A stretch of DNA of 64,000 nucleotides from Deltaproteobacteria bacterium (GTDB lineage: Bacteria; Desulfobacterota; Desulfomonilia; UBA1062), in assembly GCA_018433775.1 (NCBI GenBank), contig JAHDQN010000025.1:62001-126000 (forward strand), given 5' to 3'. A program made the position numbers and the translations under genes. The notes beneath the pieces are model-generated. The model ran no database searches, was not told the origin of the DNA, and saw only the letters and a program-made list of their open reading frames with translations. Below are positions 25,872 through 34,558 of the stretch, in pieces; positions within the stretch are counted from its first letter, which is position 1, and every line of letters starts with the position of its first letter.

Positions 25872-28265
25872 ATGAGGGCATTACGTGGTTTTTTCTGTTT
25901 ATTTCTTTTTCTGGCCTGCACGCCTGCTCTTGGATCCGCAGCATCGGTTCTGGTGAGCTGGAATGCCAACACCGAGGACGATCTTGCCGGGTATAAGATT
26001 TATTACGGCACTGCATCGAGGAGCTACGGCACCGGGTTGGACGTGGGCAATGTCACGAGCTACCAGTTCAATGACGTCCCGCTCGGGAGAACCTATTACG
26101 TGGCGGTCACTGCCTACGACACGTCGAACAATGAGTCCGGTTATTCTCAGGAGGCGAGCATCACTACCGGCTCGGCCGACGTGACCCCGCCCACCGGAAC
26201 GGTCGTGATCAACGGCGGCAGCGGCACGACCCCCAGCAGGGCGGTCAACCTGACCCTGTCCGCTTCCGATTCGGGAAGCAGCGTGGCAGGAATGCGTTTC
26301 AGCAACGACGGCAGCAGCTGGTCGAGCGAGGTTGCCTATGCAACTACCCATCAGTGGACCCTGACTGCCGGGGACGGCACAAAGACCGTGTATGCGAACT
26401 TCAGGGACGCTTCCGGCAACTGGATGAGCACCCCGGCCTCGGACACCATCACCTTGAGGCTCGACACCGACGGGGACGGAATGCCGGACTCCTGGGAGGT
26501 CGCTTATGGCCTGGATCCCAACAATCCGGCGGATGCCTCGGGAGATTTTGACGGGGACGGCATCTCCAACCTGGAAGAGTACCACAATAACTCCAGTCCC
26601 ACTGAACCGGCCGATAACCGGCCGGTTGCCGATGCGGGCGACAATCGAACCGTGAACCCCACCAGGGTGTACCTCGACGGATCGCAATCCCGGGATCCCA
26701 ACGGAGACACCCTGCAGTATACCTGGTCTCAGGTGTCGGGACCGGTTTCGGTGCAGATCGAGAACGCCAACCGGGCCACTGCCAGCTTCATGGGCTCGAA
26801 GGCGGGTGTCTACCGGTTCATGCTCAGGTGCTTCGACGGCAAGTCATCGGACACCGATACCGTTGACATCACCATCAGGAACGTGGCGCCCAGCGTCAGT
26901 GCAGGCAGCGACATGACCATCGAGGTGCAGACCCCGGTCACCCTCCATGCTACGGGATCCGACCCCAATGGCGATGCGCTTACCTACCAATGGCAGCTGG
27001 TCTCGGGAACCGGAGTGCAGCTCCCCGATATGAAGCGGCAGGATATATCCGTCACCTTCCCCTCGGAGGGCCAGTACCGCTTCTCGGTGACCTGCTCGGA
27101 CGGCTCCCTTGCAAGCCCTGCAGACGAGATCACCGTCACGGTCAACGCGGCGGCGAACCAGGCCCCGACAGCCAATGCAGGCGGAGATCAGGACGTTCAG
27201 GTGGGACAGCGGGTAACGCTTGACGGCAGCGCCTCGTCGGATCCGGACGGAGACGCCCTGAGCTATGCATGGCGGCAGACAGCCGGCATCCAGGTGGATC
27301 TCCGGGGAGCACAGACCGCATCCCCGTATTTCGACGCGGGCTCCGAGGGTACCCGGGAGTTCGAGCTGGTGGTCTCCGATGGCAGAGTTGAGTCGACCCC
27401 GGACCGGGTGGTCGTCAGGGTGCTGACCCTGAACAATGCCCCGGTTGCCGATGCCGGCGATGATGCCCTGGTGTATGTGGGTGAAACGGTAACCTTAAGT
27501 GCTGCGGCCTCCTACGACGCGGACGGCGATACGCTCACCTATGCCTGGACGCAGAGTTCGGGCGCAAGCGTGGACCTTGCCGGAGCGAATACGGTGAGTC
27601 CGAGCTTCACCCCCACCACCTCGGGCGTGCTGACCTTCACGGTGAGGGTCTCGGACGGCCAGGCGGTTTCCGAAGCCGGCGTAACCGTGACCGTTGATGC
27701 TCTCAACCAGGTGCCTGTCGCCGATGCGGGAGACAACCAGACCGCGAACATCGGGGAGAAGGTGACCCTGGACGGCCGCGCCAGCTTCGATCCCGACGGC
27801 GATACCATTTCCTATATATGGTCCCAGGTTTCGGGCACCAGGGTGTCGATCAGCGGTTCCAACACGGCCACCCCGTCGTTTACCCCAACCGAGCAGGGCA
27901 CGTATGTGTTCGAGCTCAAGGTGTACGATGGAGCCGACACCAGCAGCCCGGACAGCATTACCGTGACCGTGCAGGAGGACGAGATCGTCATCGAGCCGGT
28001 CAGCCCTGCGACAGGCGCCGTGATGAGGGACAATCCCGTCTTCTCGTGGAGAGCCGAAGGCATGGTGAAGTTCAAGGTATATGCCTCGCTCGACAAGAAG
28101 CACCTCACGAACATCTATACGGGCAGCAGCACCTCCTGCAGCATGCACCCGGTGCTCTGGTACTGGTTCATCCCGTCCGGAACGACGGTGTACTGGGCCG
28201 TGGTCGGGTATGATGCCAACGGTCAGAGCTACACGAGCAGCATATCCAGTGTGATCAAGCGTTAA
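25872..28265 (+). CDS. secreted multi-domain PKD-repeat protein
   Basis: The 797-aa protein has a Sec signal peptide (cleavage near residue 22, LGSAA). A fibronectin type III domain follows (about 25-100), then an Ig-like segment (105-195). Next is a calcium-binding thrombospondin-3-like segment (about 197-240, DTDGDGMPDSWE and DFDGDGISNLEE). Five PKD/REJ-type repeats of about 90 aa run from 251 to 700, and a C-terminal beta domain lies at 705-797. There is no LPXTG, PEP-CTERM or beta-barrel tail, so export beyond the periplasm is uncertain. An adhesin or surface matrix role is typical for such architectures. GGAGGTG precedes the ATG. A strong terminator follows. Confidence 0.82.
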   Translation: MRALRGFFCLFLFLACTPALGSAASVLVSWNANTEDDLAGYKIYYGTASRSYGTGLDVGNVTSYQFNDVPLGRTYYVAVTAYDTSNNESGYSQEASITTGSADVTPPTGTVVINGGSGTTPSRAVNLTLSASDSGSSVAGMRFSNDGSSWSSEVAYATTHQWTLTAGDGTKTVYANFRDASGNWMSTPASDTITLRLDTDGDGMPDSWEVAYGLDPNNPADASGDFDGDGISNLEEYHNNSSPTEPADNRPVADAGDNRTVNPTRVYLDGSQSRDPNGDTLQYTWSQVSGPVSVQIENANRATASFMGSKAGVYRFMLRCFDGKSSDTDTVDITIRNVAPSVSAGSDMTIEVQTPVTLHATGSDPNGDALTYQWQLVSGTGVQLPDMKRQDISVTFPSEGQYRFSVTCSDGSLASPADEITVTVNAAANQAPTANAGGDQDVQVGQRVTLDGSASSDPDGDALSYAWRQTAGIQVDLRGAQTASPYFDAGSEGTREFELVVSDGRVESTPDRVVVRVLTLNNAPVADAGDDALVYVGETVTLSAAASYDADGDTLTYAWTQSSGASVDLAGANTVSPSFTPTTSGVLTFTVRVSDGQAVSEAGVTVTVDALNQVPVADAGDNQTANIGEKVTLDGRASFDPDGDTISYIWSQVSGTRVSISGSNTATPSFTPTEQGTYVFELKVYDGADTSSPDSITVTVQEDEIVIEPVSPATGAVMRDNPVFSWRAEGMVKFKVYASLDKKHLTNIYTGSSTSCSMHPVLWYWFIPSGTTVYWAVVGYDANGQSYTSSISSVIKR
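26622..27975 (+). repeat. five tandem PKD-domain coding repeats
   Basis: Each unit of about 270 nt begins with a PVADAGD-like motif and carries a DPDGDTLTY-like turn before a YxWxQ strand. Units start near protein residues 251, 340, 430, 522 and 612. Units 1, 4 and 5 are most alike. The differences are spread out, consistent with old duplications. Confidence 0.8.
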
Positions 28266-28292
28266 AACAAACTGCCCTTCTTATAGGGGCAG

Positions 28293-28327
28293 AAAAGGGG
28301 AACGGCCGTACAAGCCGTTCCCCTTTT
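28293..28327 (+). terminator. strong bidirectional terminator hairpin
   Basis: A perfect 14-bp stem has arms at 28293-28306 and 28314-28327 with a 7-nt loop. The arms begin and end in AAAA/TTTT, so the hairpin has a U-run on either strand. It lies 27 nt past the PKD gene stop. Confidence 0.9.
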
Positions 28328-28716
28328 CAGTTCGGTGTCCTTATTTCGTGTGCCGGAATTCATTTAAGGCGAATCCTCCTCGAAATAGTCTGCCGAGGAG
28401 AACTGTAGAAGGGGGATTCAATAGAACGCACCCACAGCAACTCCCGCGAATCAAGCAGGTCTCTTATTAAAGAAGGCCTATGGAAAAACTCAACCAATCC
28501 CTTACCAAAGATTCTCCACGTGACACGGACCGCGCCTGGGAAATAAGACGAATAACGGACACAGAGGCTACGTCCGAACTAACAGATCACCCCTCTGGAG
28601 AGGAGACCGGATGGTTTCAAAGGCTCTCGGGGGATGGGATCGTATTCCCGGCAGCTTGCGGTGGAATCGGGGCCGGGATTTGCCGTTAATAGGTACATGC
28701 CATTGATAACAAAACA
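28328..28716. other. gene-free region with a possible structured element
   Basis: About 390 nt between two terminators, which themselves face each other. At 28371-28419 complementary arms GAATCC/GGATTC enclose a helix CTCCTCG/CGAGGAG, which may form a small structured RNA. A 69-codon frame at 28480-28689 has a poor ribosome site (AAGAAGG too close) and no family resemblance, so I do not call it a gene. Confidence 0.35.
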
Positions 28717-28745
28717 GGAGGCGGACCTTTTCAAGGCCCGCCTCC
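28717..28745 (-). terminator. terminator of the OFA transporter gene
   Basis: On the minus strand GGAGGCGGGCCTT and AGGTCCGCCTCC form a stem with a GAAA-like loop and one mismatch. It is followed by TGTTTTGTT. It lies about 35 nt beyond the stop at 28779. Confidence 0.85.
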
Positions 28746-28778
28746 CGTGAAAGAGTCTTGTATTATAGGTGAAGATGG

Positions 28779-30131
28779 TCAGCGGGACTGCCGCACCCTC
28801 CCGGCATCCACCACTCCGGCAGAAGCAGCCTTCTGCGGCGGCTTGTTGACCAGGGTGATCACCGCGCCCACCAGACATCCGATGGCCGCGATGAGGAACG
28901 GGGTCACCCAGGCGTCGACTCCTGCTCCGGACTGAACGGCCGCGTCCTTGAAGTAGCCCGCGATCTGGGGGCCTGCGATCCCTGCAAGGCCGTATGAGAG
29001 GAACACCCAACCGTAGTTCTTCCCCACCGTGGTGTTGCCGAAATAGTCGGCCGTGACCGCGGCGAACAGGGCGAAGTTGCCGCCGAAATTGAACCCGATG
29101 ATGCAGGCGCTCGCGATGAGGCCGACCTGGGTCCCGCCCAGCTTGAAGAACAGGAACATGATGATGGACTGGAGGAGGCACATCAGGAATATGGACACCC
29201 GCCTGCCGATCTTGTCGGACAGCGAACCCCAGATGATCCTGCCCAGCCCGTTGAAAATGGCGTAGAATCCCATGGCGGTTCCTGCGATGGCCGAGGCGGC
29301 GGCTGTGTCGATGCCGTTTGCCGAGAGCGCATCGATGCCGAAGAGCTTGATGATGCCGATGACCATCAGGCCGGCCATGGCGCTCAGGAAGAAGGTGAGG
29401 AACGTCATGTAGAACTGGGGTGTTTTCAGCATCTCGCCCGTCTCGAAGGCGACTGCGCCGTTCTGCGACCCGGCGCCCGCGTTCGGTGCGGGTGGTGTGT
29501 ACCCGGCCGGGAGCCAGCCGCTGGGAGGATCGACCATGACGATGCTGCCGAGCAGGACGACGACGAGGAAGATGATCCCGTAGACGATGAATACGCTCTG
29601 TACGCCGCCGAGTCCGAAGAGGTTCAGCGCATTGAGGAGATTGAACCACTCACCGGCGGCCTTGACCCAGATCAGCGCGCCGAACCCGAAGCCGGCGACC
29701 GCCAGGCCGGTGATGAGGCCTTTCTTGTCAGGGAACCACTTGACGCCGATTGCGATGGGGACCACATAGGCGAGTCCGATGCCCGCTCCGCCCATGAACC
29801 CGATGAAGATCATCTGCATGGCAAAGGTGCTCCCGAAGAAGCCGCCCAGGATATAACCGGCACCGAGCACGATGCCGCCGATGGACGCCAGGGCCCGGGC
29901 TGAGATCTTCCCCAGCATGCGGCCGGCAATGATCATGACCACCGCGAAGCTCAAGAGCCCGAGCGAGAACACCCACTGGGTCTCTTTGACGGAGAAGGCG
30001 TAGGGCCCCGCAGGGTCTGCGAGCTTCGGCGTGAAGACCGACCATGCATAGATGGCCCCCAGGCACAACTGAATGGCTACTGCCCCGATGACGACAATCC
30101 ACCTGTTCATAACTTTGCTATTATCTGACAC
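28779..30131 (-). CDS. MFS transporter, oxalate/formate antiporter (OFA) family
   Basis: The 450-aa protein has about 12 transmembrane helices in two six-helix halves, with a charged loop near residues 205-235. N-terminal GAIYAWSVFTPKL, the GGAGIGLAYVVPIAIGVKWFP segment and GSLSDKIGRR are typical of the OFA family, whose members exchange oxalate, formate or other carboxylates across the inner membrane. The substrate is not fixed by sequence. It starts at a GTG at 30131 with GGGAGG 5 nt upstream. A consensus promoter precedes it, so it is transcribed independently of the dcw cluster that ends 111 nt upstream. A terminator follows. Confidence 0.88.
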   Translation of the reverse strand: MSDNSKVMNRWIVVIGAVAIQLCLGAIYAWSVFTPKLADPAGPYAFSVKETQWVFSLGLLSFAVVMIIAGRMLGKISARALASIGGIVLGAGYILGGFFGSTFAMQMIFIGFMGGAGIGLAYVVPIAIGVKWFPDKKGLITGLAVAGFGFGALIWVKAAGEWFNLLNALNLFGLGGVQSVFIVYGIIFLVVVLLGSIVMVDPPSGWLPAGYTPPAPNAGAGSQNGAVAFETGEMLKTPQFYMTFLTFFLSAMAGLMVIGIIKLFGIDALSANGIDTAAASAIAGTAMGFYAIFNGLGRIIWGSLSDKIGRRVSIFLMCLLQSIIMFLFFKLGGTQVGLIASACIIGFNFGGNFALFAAVTADYFGNTTVGKNYGWVFLSYGLAGIAGPQIAGYFKDAAVQSGAGVDAWVTPFLIAAIGCLVGAVITLVNKPPQKAASAGVVDAGRVRQSR

Positions 30132-30175
30132 GAAATCCTCCCTCTTAAAAAATTAACGCAAGAAATTAGGGGTTC

Positions 30176-30204
30176 ATTATACGGGCCGCGAGGCGGGATG
30201 TCAA
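30176..30204 (-). promoter_or_regulatory. consensus sigma-70 promoter for the OFA transporter
   Basis: On the minus strand TTGACA (30204-30199) and TATAAT (30181-30176) lie 17 bp apart, matching the consensus exactly. It sits between alr and the transporter start at 30131. The spacer is GC-rich. Strong constitutive expression is expected unless repressed. Confidence 0.9.
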
Positions 30205-30242
30205 CGGAGAAATGAATACCGATTCACTTTTTCGGCATCGAG

Positions 30243-31355
30243 TCAGGGAAGGTTGTGGGAGTAGGTGCGCGGAACCCTCCTGCTCATGTTGCAGGTGATC
30301 TCGTAGGGGATCGTGTTGTTCCAGGCGGCCAGCGTTTCTGCGGTGATGGAGCCACGGCCGAAGATCTCCACCTCTTCGCCGATGGGATAGAGATCGTCGC
30401 ACAGGTCGATGAGGGTCTGGTCCATACAGACCCTTCCGACCACGGGGTAGGTCTTGTCCCGGATGGTCACCCGTGCGATGTTCGACAGCGAGCGGGCGAA
30501 TCCGTCGGCATACCCGACGGGTATCGTTGCTATATAGGTGTCTCTCGAGGTGCGGTGGGTGAGCCCGTACGACAGGCCGGTCCCTTTCCTGACCCGCTTG
30601 ACAAACATGATGGCGGACTTGAGCGTCATGGCGGGGACCACCTCGAGCGTCCTGGGCAGCTCATGCGAGGGATAGAGCCCATAACAGAGGATGCCCGGCC
30701 GTACAACGTCCAGATACGACTCGGGATGGTTGAGGATGGCGCCCGAGTTCGCACAATGCCGGATGCCCGCTGGGATATCCAGCGACTTCAGCCGGCCGGC
30801 GAACCCGTTGAACGCCGCCAGCTGGGAGGAGGTGAAGGGGTGTCCGGGCATATCGGAGACGGGGAAATGGGTGTAGACGCCCGATATCGTGATTTCCGGA
30901 ACTCCGGAGAGATACCGGGCCAGCTCGACGGCTTCCTCGGGATCGAAGCCGAGCCTGCCCATGCCGGTATCCGTCTTGATGTGCACACCGATGGGGCGGT
31001 TCCATTTCCTGGCCCCTGCGATGAGGCTTTCCACCGGGGCACGATCCACCAGGGTGGGGGTGATCCGGTGGGAGAAAATGGTGTCGCAGTCTTCCTGTGA
31101 GCTGCTGATGAGGCCGAAGTTGAGAATGGGCAGGGACACGCCCGCTTCCCTGAGATGGACGCCTTCCTCGATGCAGCTCACCCCAAGCATGTCGGCGGCG
31201 CGCTGCTCCTGGACGAACCTCCCCACCACGTGGGCACCGTGGCCGTATGCGTCGGCCTTGATGGCCATCATGATCCTGGTCTTCGTCCATGCGCGGATGG
31301 CATCGAGGTTGCCCTTGATGGCGCACAGATCGATCTCGACCCGTGTCGGTCTCAT
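30243..31355 (-). CDS. alr: alanine racemase
   Basis: The 370-aa PLP enzyme converts L-Ala to D-Ala for peptidoglycan. The PLP-bearing lysine is K33 (AIKADAYGHGA). The catalytic Tyr is in GTGLSYGLTHRT. GRVCMDQT and NSGAILNHPESYLD match the family, and the length is standard. It is the last gene of the dcw cluster, 10 nt downstream of ftsZ, so it is probably on the same transcript and supplies D-Ala near the Mur ligases. The only weak point is the modest ribosome site (AGGGAAT). Confidence 0.93.
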   Translation of the reverse strand: MRPTRVEIDLCAIKGNLDAIRAWTKTRIMMAIKADAYGHGAHVVGRFVQEQRAADMLGVSCIEEGVHLREAGVSLPILNFGLISSSQEDCDTIFSHRITPTLVDRAPVESLIAGARKWNRPIGVHIKTDTGMGRLGFDPEEAVELARYLSGVPEITISGVYTHFPVSDMPGHPFTSSQLAAFNGFAGRLKSLDIPAGIRHCANSGAILNHPESYLDVVRPGILCYGLYPSHELPRTLEVVPAMTLKSAIMFVKRVRKGTGLSYGLTHRTSRDTYIATIPVGYADGFARSLSNIARVTIRDKTYPVVGRVCMDQTLIDLCDDLYPIGEEVEIFGRGSITAETLAAWNNTIPYEITCNMSRRVPRTYSHNLP

Positions 31356-31365
31356 CGACGATTCC

Positions 31366-32541
31366 CTAGTCGGCCTTTTTTCTTAAGAAAGTCGGTACAT
31401 TGTAGGTGTCTTCGTCGAGAATGCTGTCGTCCACGACCATGCCCAGCCTGACCACCTCTTTCTCGCCGCCCAGCTCCTTCTTCCGCATGAACGCCGGCCG
31501 GTTGTAGTCGATGACCGTGGCGGTCTGCTTTTCACGGGTGTGCTGGATCACCGGTTCCTCGGTGGTGCTGGAGAGCACGACCGGCTTGCTGGAAAAACCG
31601 GTGGCCACGACCGTGATGGCCATCTGTTCGTGCATGTTCTCGTCGATGACCACGCCCCAGATGATGTTTGCGTCCTCATGGGCGGCAGACTGGATGAGGG
31701 TGGAGGCCTCGTGGATCTCGTCCATGGTGATGTCCTGGCCGCTGGTGATATTGATCAGGAGTCCCTTAGCACCCTGGATGTCCATGTCTTCCAGCAAAGG
31801 GGACGAGATCGCCGCCTGCGCCGCTTCCTGGGACCGGCTCTCGCCCGATCCGTACCCGATGCCCATGAGCGCCTTGCCCTTTTCCTCCATGACGGCGCGC
31901 ACGTCGTTGAAGTCAACGTTGACCAGGCCGGTGTTGTTGATCAGGTCGGAGATGCCCCTGACCGCATTGGTGAGGATGTCGTCCGCCATCCGGAAGGCCT
32001 GGAGCATGGGCACGTTCTTGCCCGCCATGCTGAGCAGCCGGTTGTTGGGAATGACGATCAGGGCGTCCACGTGCTCGGAGAGCTCTTTCTCTCCGGACTC
32101 GGCCTGCTTCATCTTGCGCTTTCCCTCAAAGGGGAAGGGCTTGGTGACCACACCCACGGTGAGCGCGCCCATGTCTCGGGCGATCCGCGCCACGATGGGG
32201 GATGCGCCGGTGCCGGTTCCGCCGCCCATGCCAGCGGTGATGAACACCATATCGGCGCCTTCCAGGGAGCTTCGGATTTCCTGCTCGCTCTCTTGGGCCG
32301 CGCTCTTGCCCATCTCCGGGTCTCCTCCTGCCCCGAGGCCCCGGGTGAGCTTGGTTCCGATCTGCACCCTGTTGGGAGAGAGGGAGGATTTCAATGTCTG
32401 GATATCAGTGTTGCAGGCCAGGAAGTCCACGCCCTTGAGATTGGCTGCGATCATGTTGTTGACCGCGTTGCAACCGCATCCCCCGACACCGATCACCTTG
32501 ATCTTCGCTCCGGTATTTTCTACTTTTTCCAACTCAAACAT
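31366..32541 (-). CDS. ftsZ: cell-division tubulin FtsZ
   Basis: The 391-aa GTPase polymerises into the Z-ring at mid-cell. The tubulin signature GGGTGTGASP lies near residue 105, preceded by GVGGCGCNAVNNM. The T7 synergy-loop region is VNVDFNDVRAVM. An acidic linker of about 60 residues leads to the conserved C-terminal tail DTYNVPTFLRKKAD, which binds FtsA and other partners. The length is typical. Upstream is ftsA with a 15-nt gap that holds GAGGAGG, and alr follows. Confidence 0.97.
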   Translation of the reverse strand: MFELEKVENTGAKIKVIGVGGCGCNAVNNMIAANLKGVDFLACNTDIQTLKSSLSPNRVQIGTKLTRGLGAGGDPEMGKSAAQESEQEIRSSLEGADMVFITAGMGGGTGTGASPIVARIARDMGALTVGVVTKPFPFEGKRKMKQAESGEKELSEHVDALIVIPNNRLLSMAGKNVPMLQAFRMADDILTNAVRGISDLINNTGLVNVDFNDVRAVMEEKGKALMGIGYGSGESRSQEAAQAAISSPLLEDMDIQGAKGLLINITSGQDITMDEIHEASTLIQSAAHEDANIIWGVVIDENMHEQMAITVVATGFSSKPVVLSSTTEEPVIQHTREKQTATVIDYNRPAFMRKKELGGEKEVVRLGMVVDDSILDEDTYNVPTFLRKKAD

Positions 32542-32556
32542 GGTCTCCTCCTCTGT

Positions 32557-33786
32557 CTAAAAGACCTCTTTAAACCACCGGATCATGCGATCCAGCACCC
32601 GCTCGAACATTGATGTGCCCTTCTTTGCCTTAAAGCCGTTGCTGGGTTTGCTGGCCCCGTAGATGCACAGGCCCACCGCCGTTGCATAGGCGGGGCTGTT
32701 CACCAGCTCCACCAGCCCCTTGATTCCGCGGGGATAACCCACACGGACGGGCAGGTGCATGATGCTCTCGGCGAGTTGGGCCACGCCTTCCAGGGATGAA
32801 GCCCCTCCGGTGAGGACGAGGCCTGCCGACATGGTCTCGGCCAGTCCTGTGTTGCGTATCTCCGTGTATGCCAGCTTAAAGAGTTCTTCTACCCGTGATT
32901 CGATGATTTCCGCAAGGACTCTCCTTGGTACCGTGTTTATCGTGTCACCCCCGATGGAGGGCACCTCGATCTGCTCGTCCGAGGATACCCTGGCGGCGAT
33001 AGCATGTCCGTATTTGATCTTCAGGCGCTCCGCCTCGGAGATCGGGGTCCGGATGCCTACGGCAATATCATTGGTGATGTGGTCCCCCCCCAGGGCGAGA
33101 ACCGCGGTGTGGCGGATAGCCCCTTCGCTGAACAGCGCGATGTCCGTGGTTCCTCCGCCGATATCCATGAGGATGACGCCCAGCTGCATCTCGTCGGGGG
33201 TGAGGATCGCCGCCGCCGAAGCGATCTGCTGGAGGACGATGTCCTGCAGCCCGAGCCCGGCCTTCTGAGCGCATTTCGTGATATTGCTCACCGCTGATAT
33301 GGAACCGGTGACGATGTGAACGTGCGCCTGAAGTTTCGATCCTGCCATGCCCACCGGATCGGATATGCCGCTGATGTCGTCCACGCAGAATTCCTGGGGA
33401 AGCACATGGATGACCTCTACGCCCACGGGCTTGGCAAACTCCCGGGCCTGGTCCACCACACGTTTCTTGTCCGCAGGGGTAATGTCCTCGCCCTTGACCG
33501 AGATGACCGCACTGGTGGTGATCCCCTGTATGTGACCCCCCGCAATGCCGGTGAACACCTCGTCCACCCGGATTCCGGCCATCCGCTCGGCATCCTCCAC
33601 CGCGCACCCGATGGCCTCGACCGTATGCTCCATGTTCACCACCAACCCTCTGCGGAGGCCCTTTGACTCCGAGATGCCGAATCCGATCACCTCGAGATCT
33701 CCGTTCTCCTTGAGCTCGGTGATGATGCAGCAGATCTTGGTGGTCCCGATGTCAAGCCCGACAATGATCCTATCCCTCGCCGCCAT
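32557..33786 (-). CDS. ftsA: cell-division actin-like protein FtsA
   Basis: The 409-aa actin-fold ATPase tethers FtsZ filaments to the membrane. VGLDIGTTKICCII begins the phosphate-1 loop. The SHS2-like 1C domain lies around residues 85-160, DIGGGTTDIALF is phosphate-2, and LTGGASSLEGV the adenosine motif. The C-terminus FERVLDRMIRWFKEVF is an amphipathic membrane-targeting helix. The gene start overlaps the end of ftsQ by 17 nt. Confidence 0.96.
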   Translation of the reverse strand: MAARDRIIVGLDIGTTKICCIITELKENGDLEVIGFGISESKGLRRGLVVNMEHTVEAIGCAVEDAERMAGIRVDEVFTGIAGGHIQGITTSAVISVKGEDITPADKKRVVDQAREFAKPVGVEVIHVLPQEFCVDDISGISDPVGMAGSKLQAHVHIVTGSISAVSNITKCAQKAGLGLQDIVLQQIASAAAILTPDEMQLGVILMDIGGGTTDIALFSEGAIRHTAVLALGGDHITNDIAVGIRTPISEAERLKIKYGHAIAARVSSDEQIEVPSIGGDTINTVPRRVLAEIIESRVEELFKLAYTEIRNTGLAETMSAGLVLTGGASSLEGVAQLAESIMHLPVRVGYPRGIKGLVELVNSPAYATAVGLCIYGASKPSNGFKAKKGTSMFERVLDRMIRWFKEVF

Positions 33787-34558
33787 AACCCCCTCGATTC
33801 CGTAAAACGATTTTGTCCTCGCATGTCAGATCCATGACAGTCCCGCATGTCGGTTTGATCTCACGCATGGCCTTCAGGGCCATGTCCACCTTCAGCGGAG
33901 TCATTTCTCCAAGAATGACAAGGGTTATGCCTTTGTCAAGCCTGATGTTCATGACTCCGCCCGCCTCGATGACCAAGTCCCTGACCTTAAGCCCTTTCGA
34001 TTCCACGATGGAGACCGCGCGGATGGCCGCCTTGAGCACGTCGTGGAGGTCTTCCTCACCCCGGGACGGTGCATACTCCCGCGCCTGGATCATGAGCCCG
34101 TAATTGTCCTCCGGGGCGGACGCGAATACCACCCCATCCTCAGAGATCAGGTAGGGTTTGTCCTTGAGGATGAGGGTGGCTGTAGGCCGGTGCTCCACGA
34201 TGCGGACCCCGACCCCGGTGGGAATGAAGCTCCGGGTGATGCCCACATCCTTGATCCAGGGGTGGGTCAGCAGTCTCTGGCGCGCCGCATCCATGTCCCA
34301 TCCCAGGATATTGTCTCCCTCCTCGATATCGAGCAGGGCCAGCACCTCATCATTGTCCATGTGCTCGTTGCCCTTGATCGTGATTTCGCGCACCTTGAAC
34401 AGCTCGGAGTTGACCACGTACGCTGTCCCGCAGAATACGATCAGTGCGCCGGAAACACTGAGACAGAGCCAGATGGACACCCGGATGGCAAGGTTGATCT
34501 TGGAGAGTGTTTTCTTCTTGGAGGCGATCTTTTTTGTTTCTTTATAATCGTTCATCAA
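33770..34558 (-). CDS. ftsQ: cell-division protein FtsQ
   Basis: The 262-aa bitopic protein has a basic cytoplasmic tail (KETKKIASKKK), one transmembrane helix at about residues 27-50, and a periplasmic POTRA domain from about 55 (FKVREITIKGNEHMDNDEVL). The beta-domain that binds FtsB and FtsL follows. It coordinates the divisome. It overlaps murB upstream and ftsA downstream by 17 nt each. No ddl gene lies between murB and ftsQ, unlike the E. coli order. Confidence 0.92.
   Translation of the reverse strand: MMNDYKETKKIASKKKTLSKINLAIRVSIWLCLSVSGALIVFCGTAYVVNSELFKVREITIKGNEHMDNDEVLALLDIEEGDNILGWDMDAARQRLLTHPWIKDVGITRSFIPTGVGVRIVEHRPTATLILKDKPYLISEDGVVFASAPEDNYGLMIQAREYAPSRGEEDLHDVLKAAIRAVSIVESKGLKVRDLVIEAGGVMNIRLDKGITLVILGEMTPLKVDMALKAMREIKPTCGTVMDLTCEDKIVLRNRGGYGGEG

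Noticed and set aside
28480-28689. 69-codon plus-strand frame between terminators
   Set aside because: The ribosome site is too close to the ATG, no family is recognisable, and it lies in a gap of low coding character.
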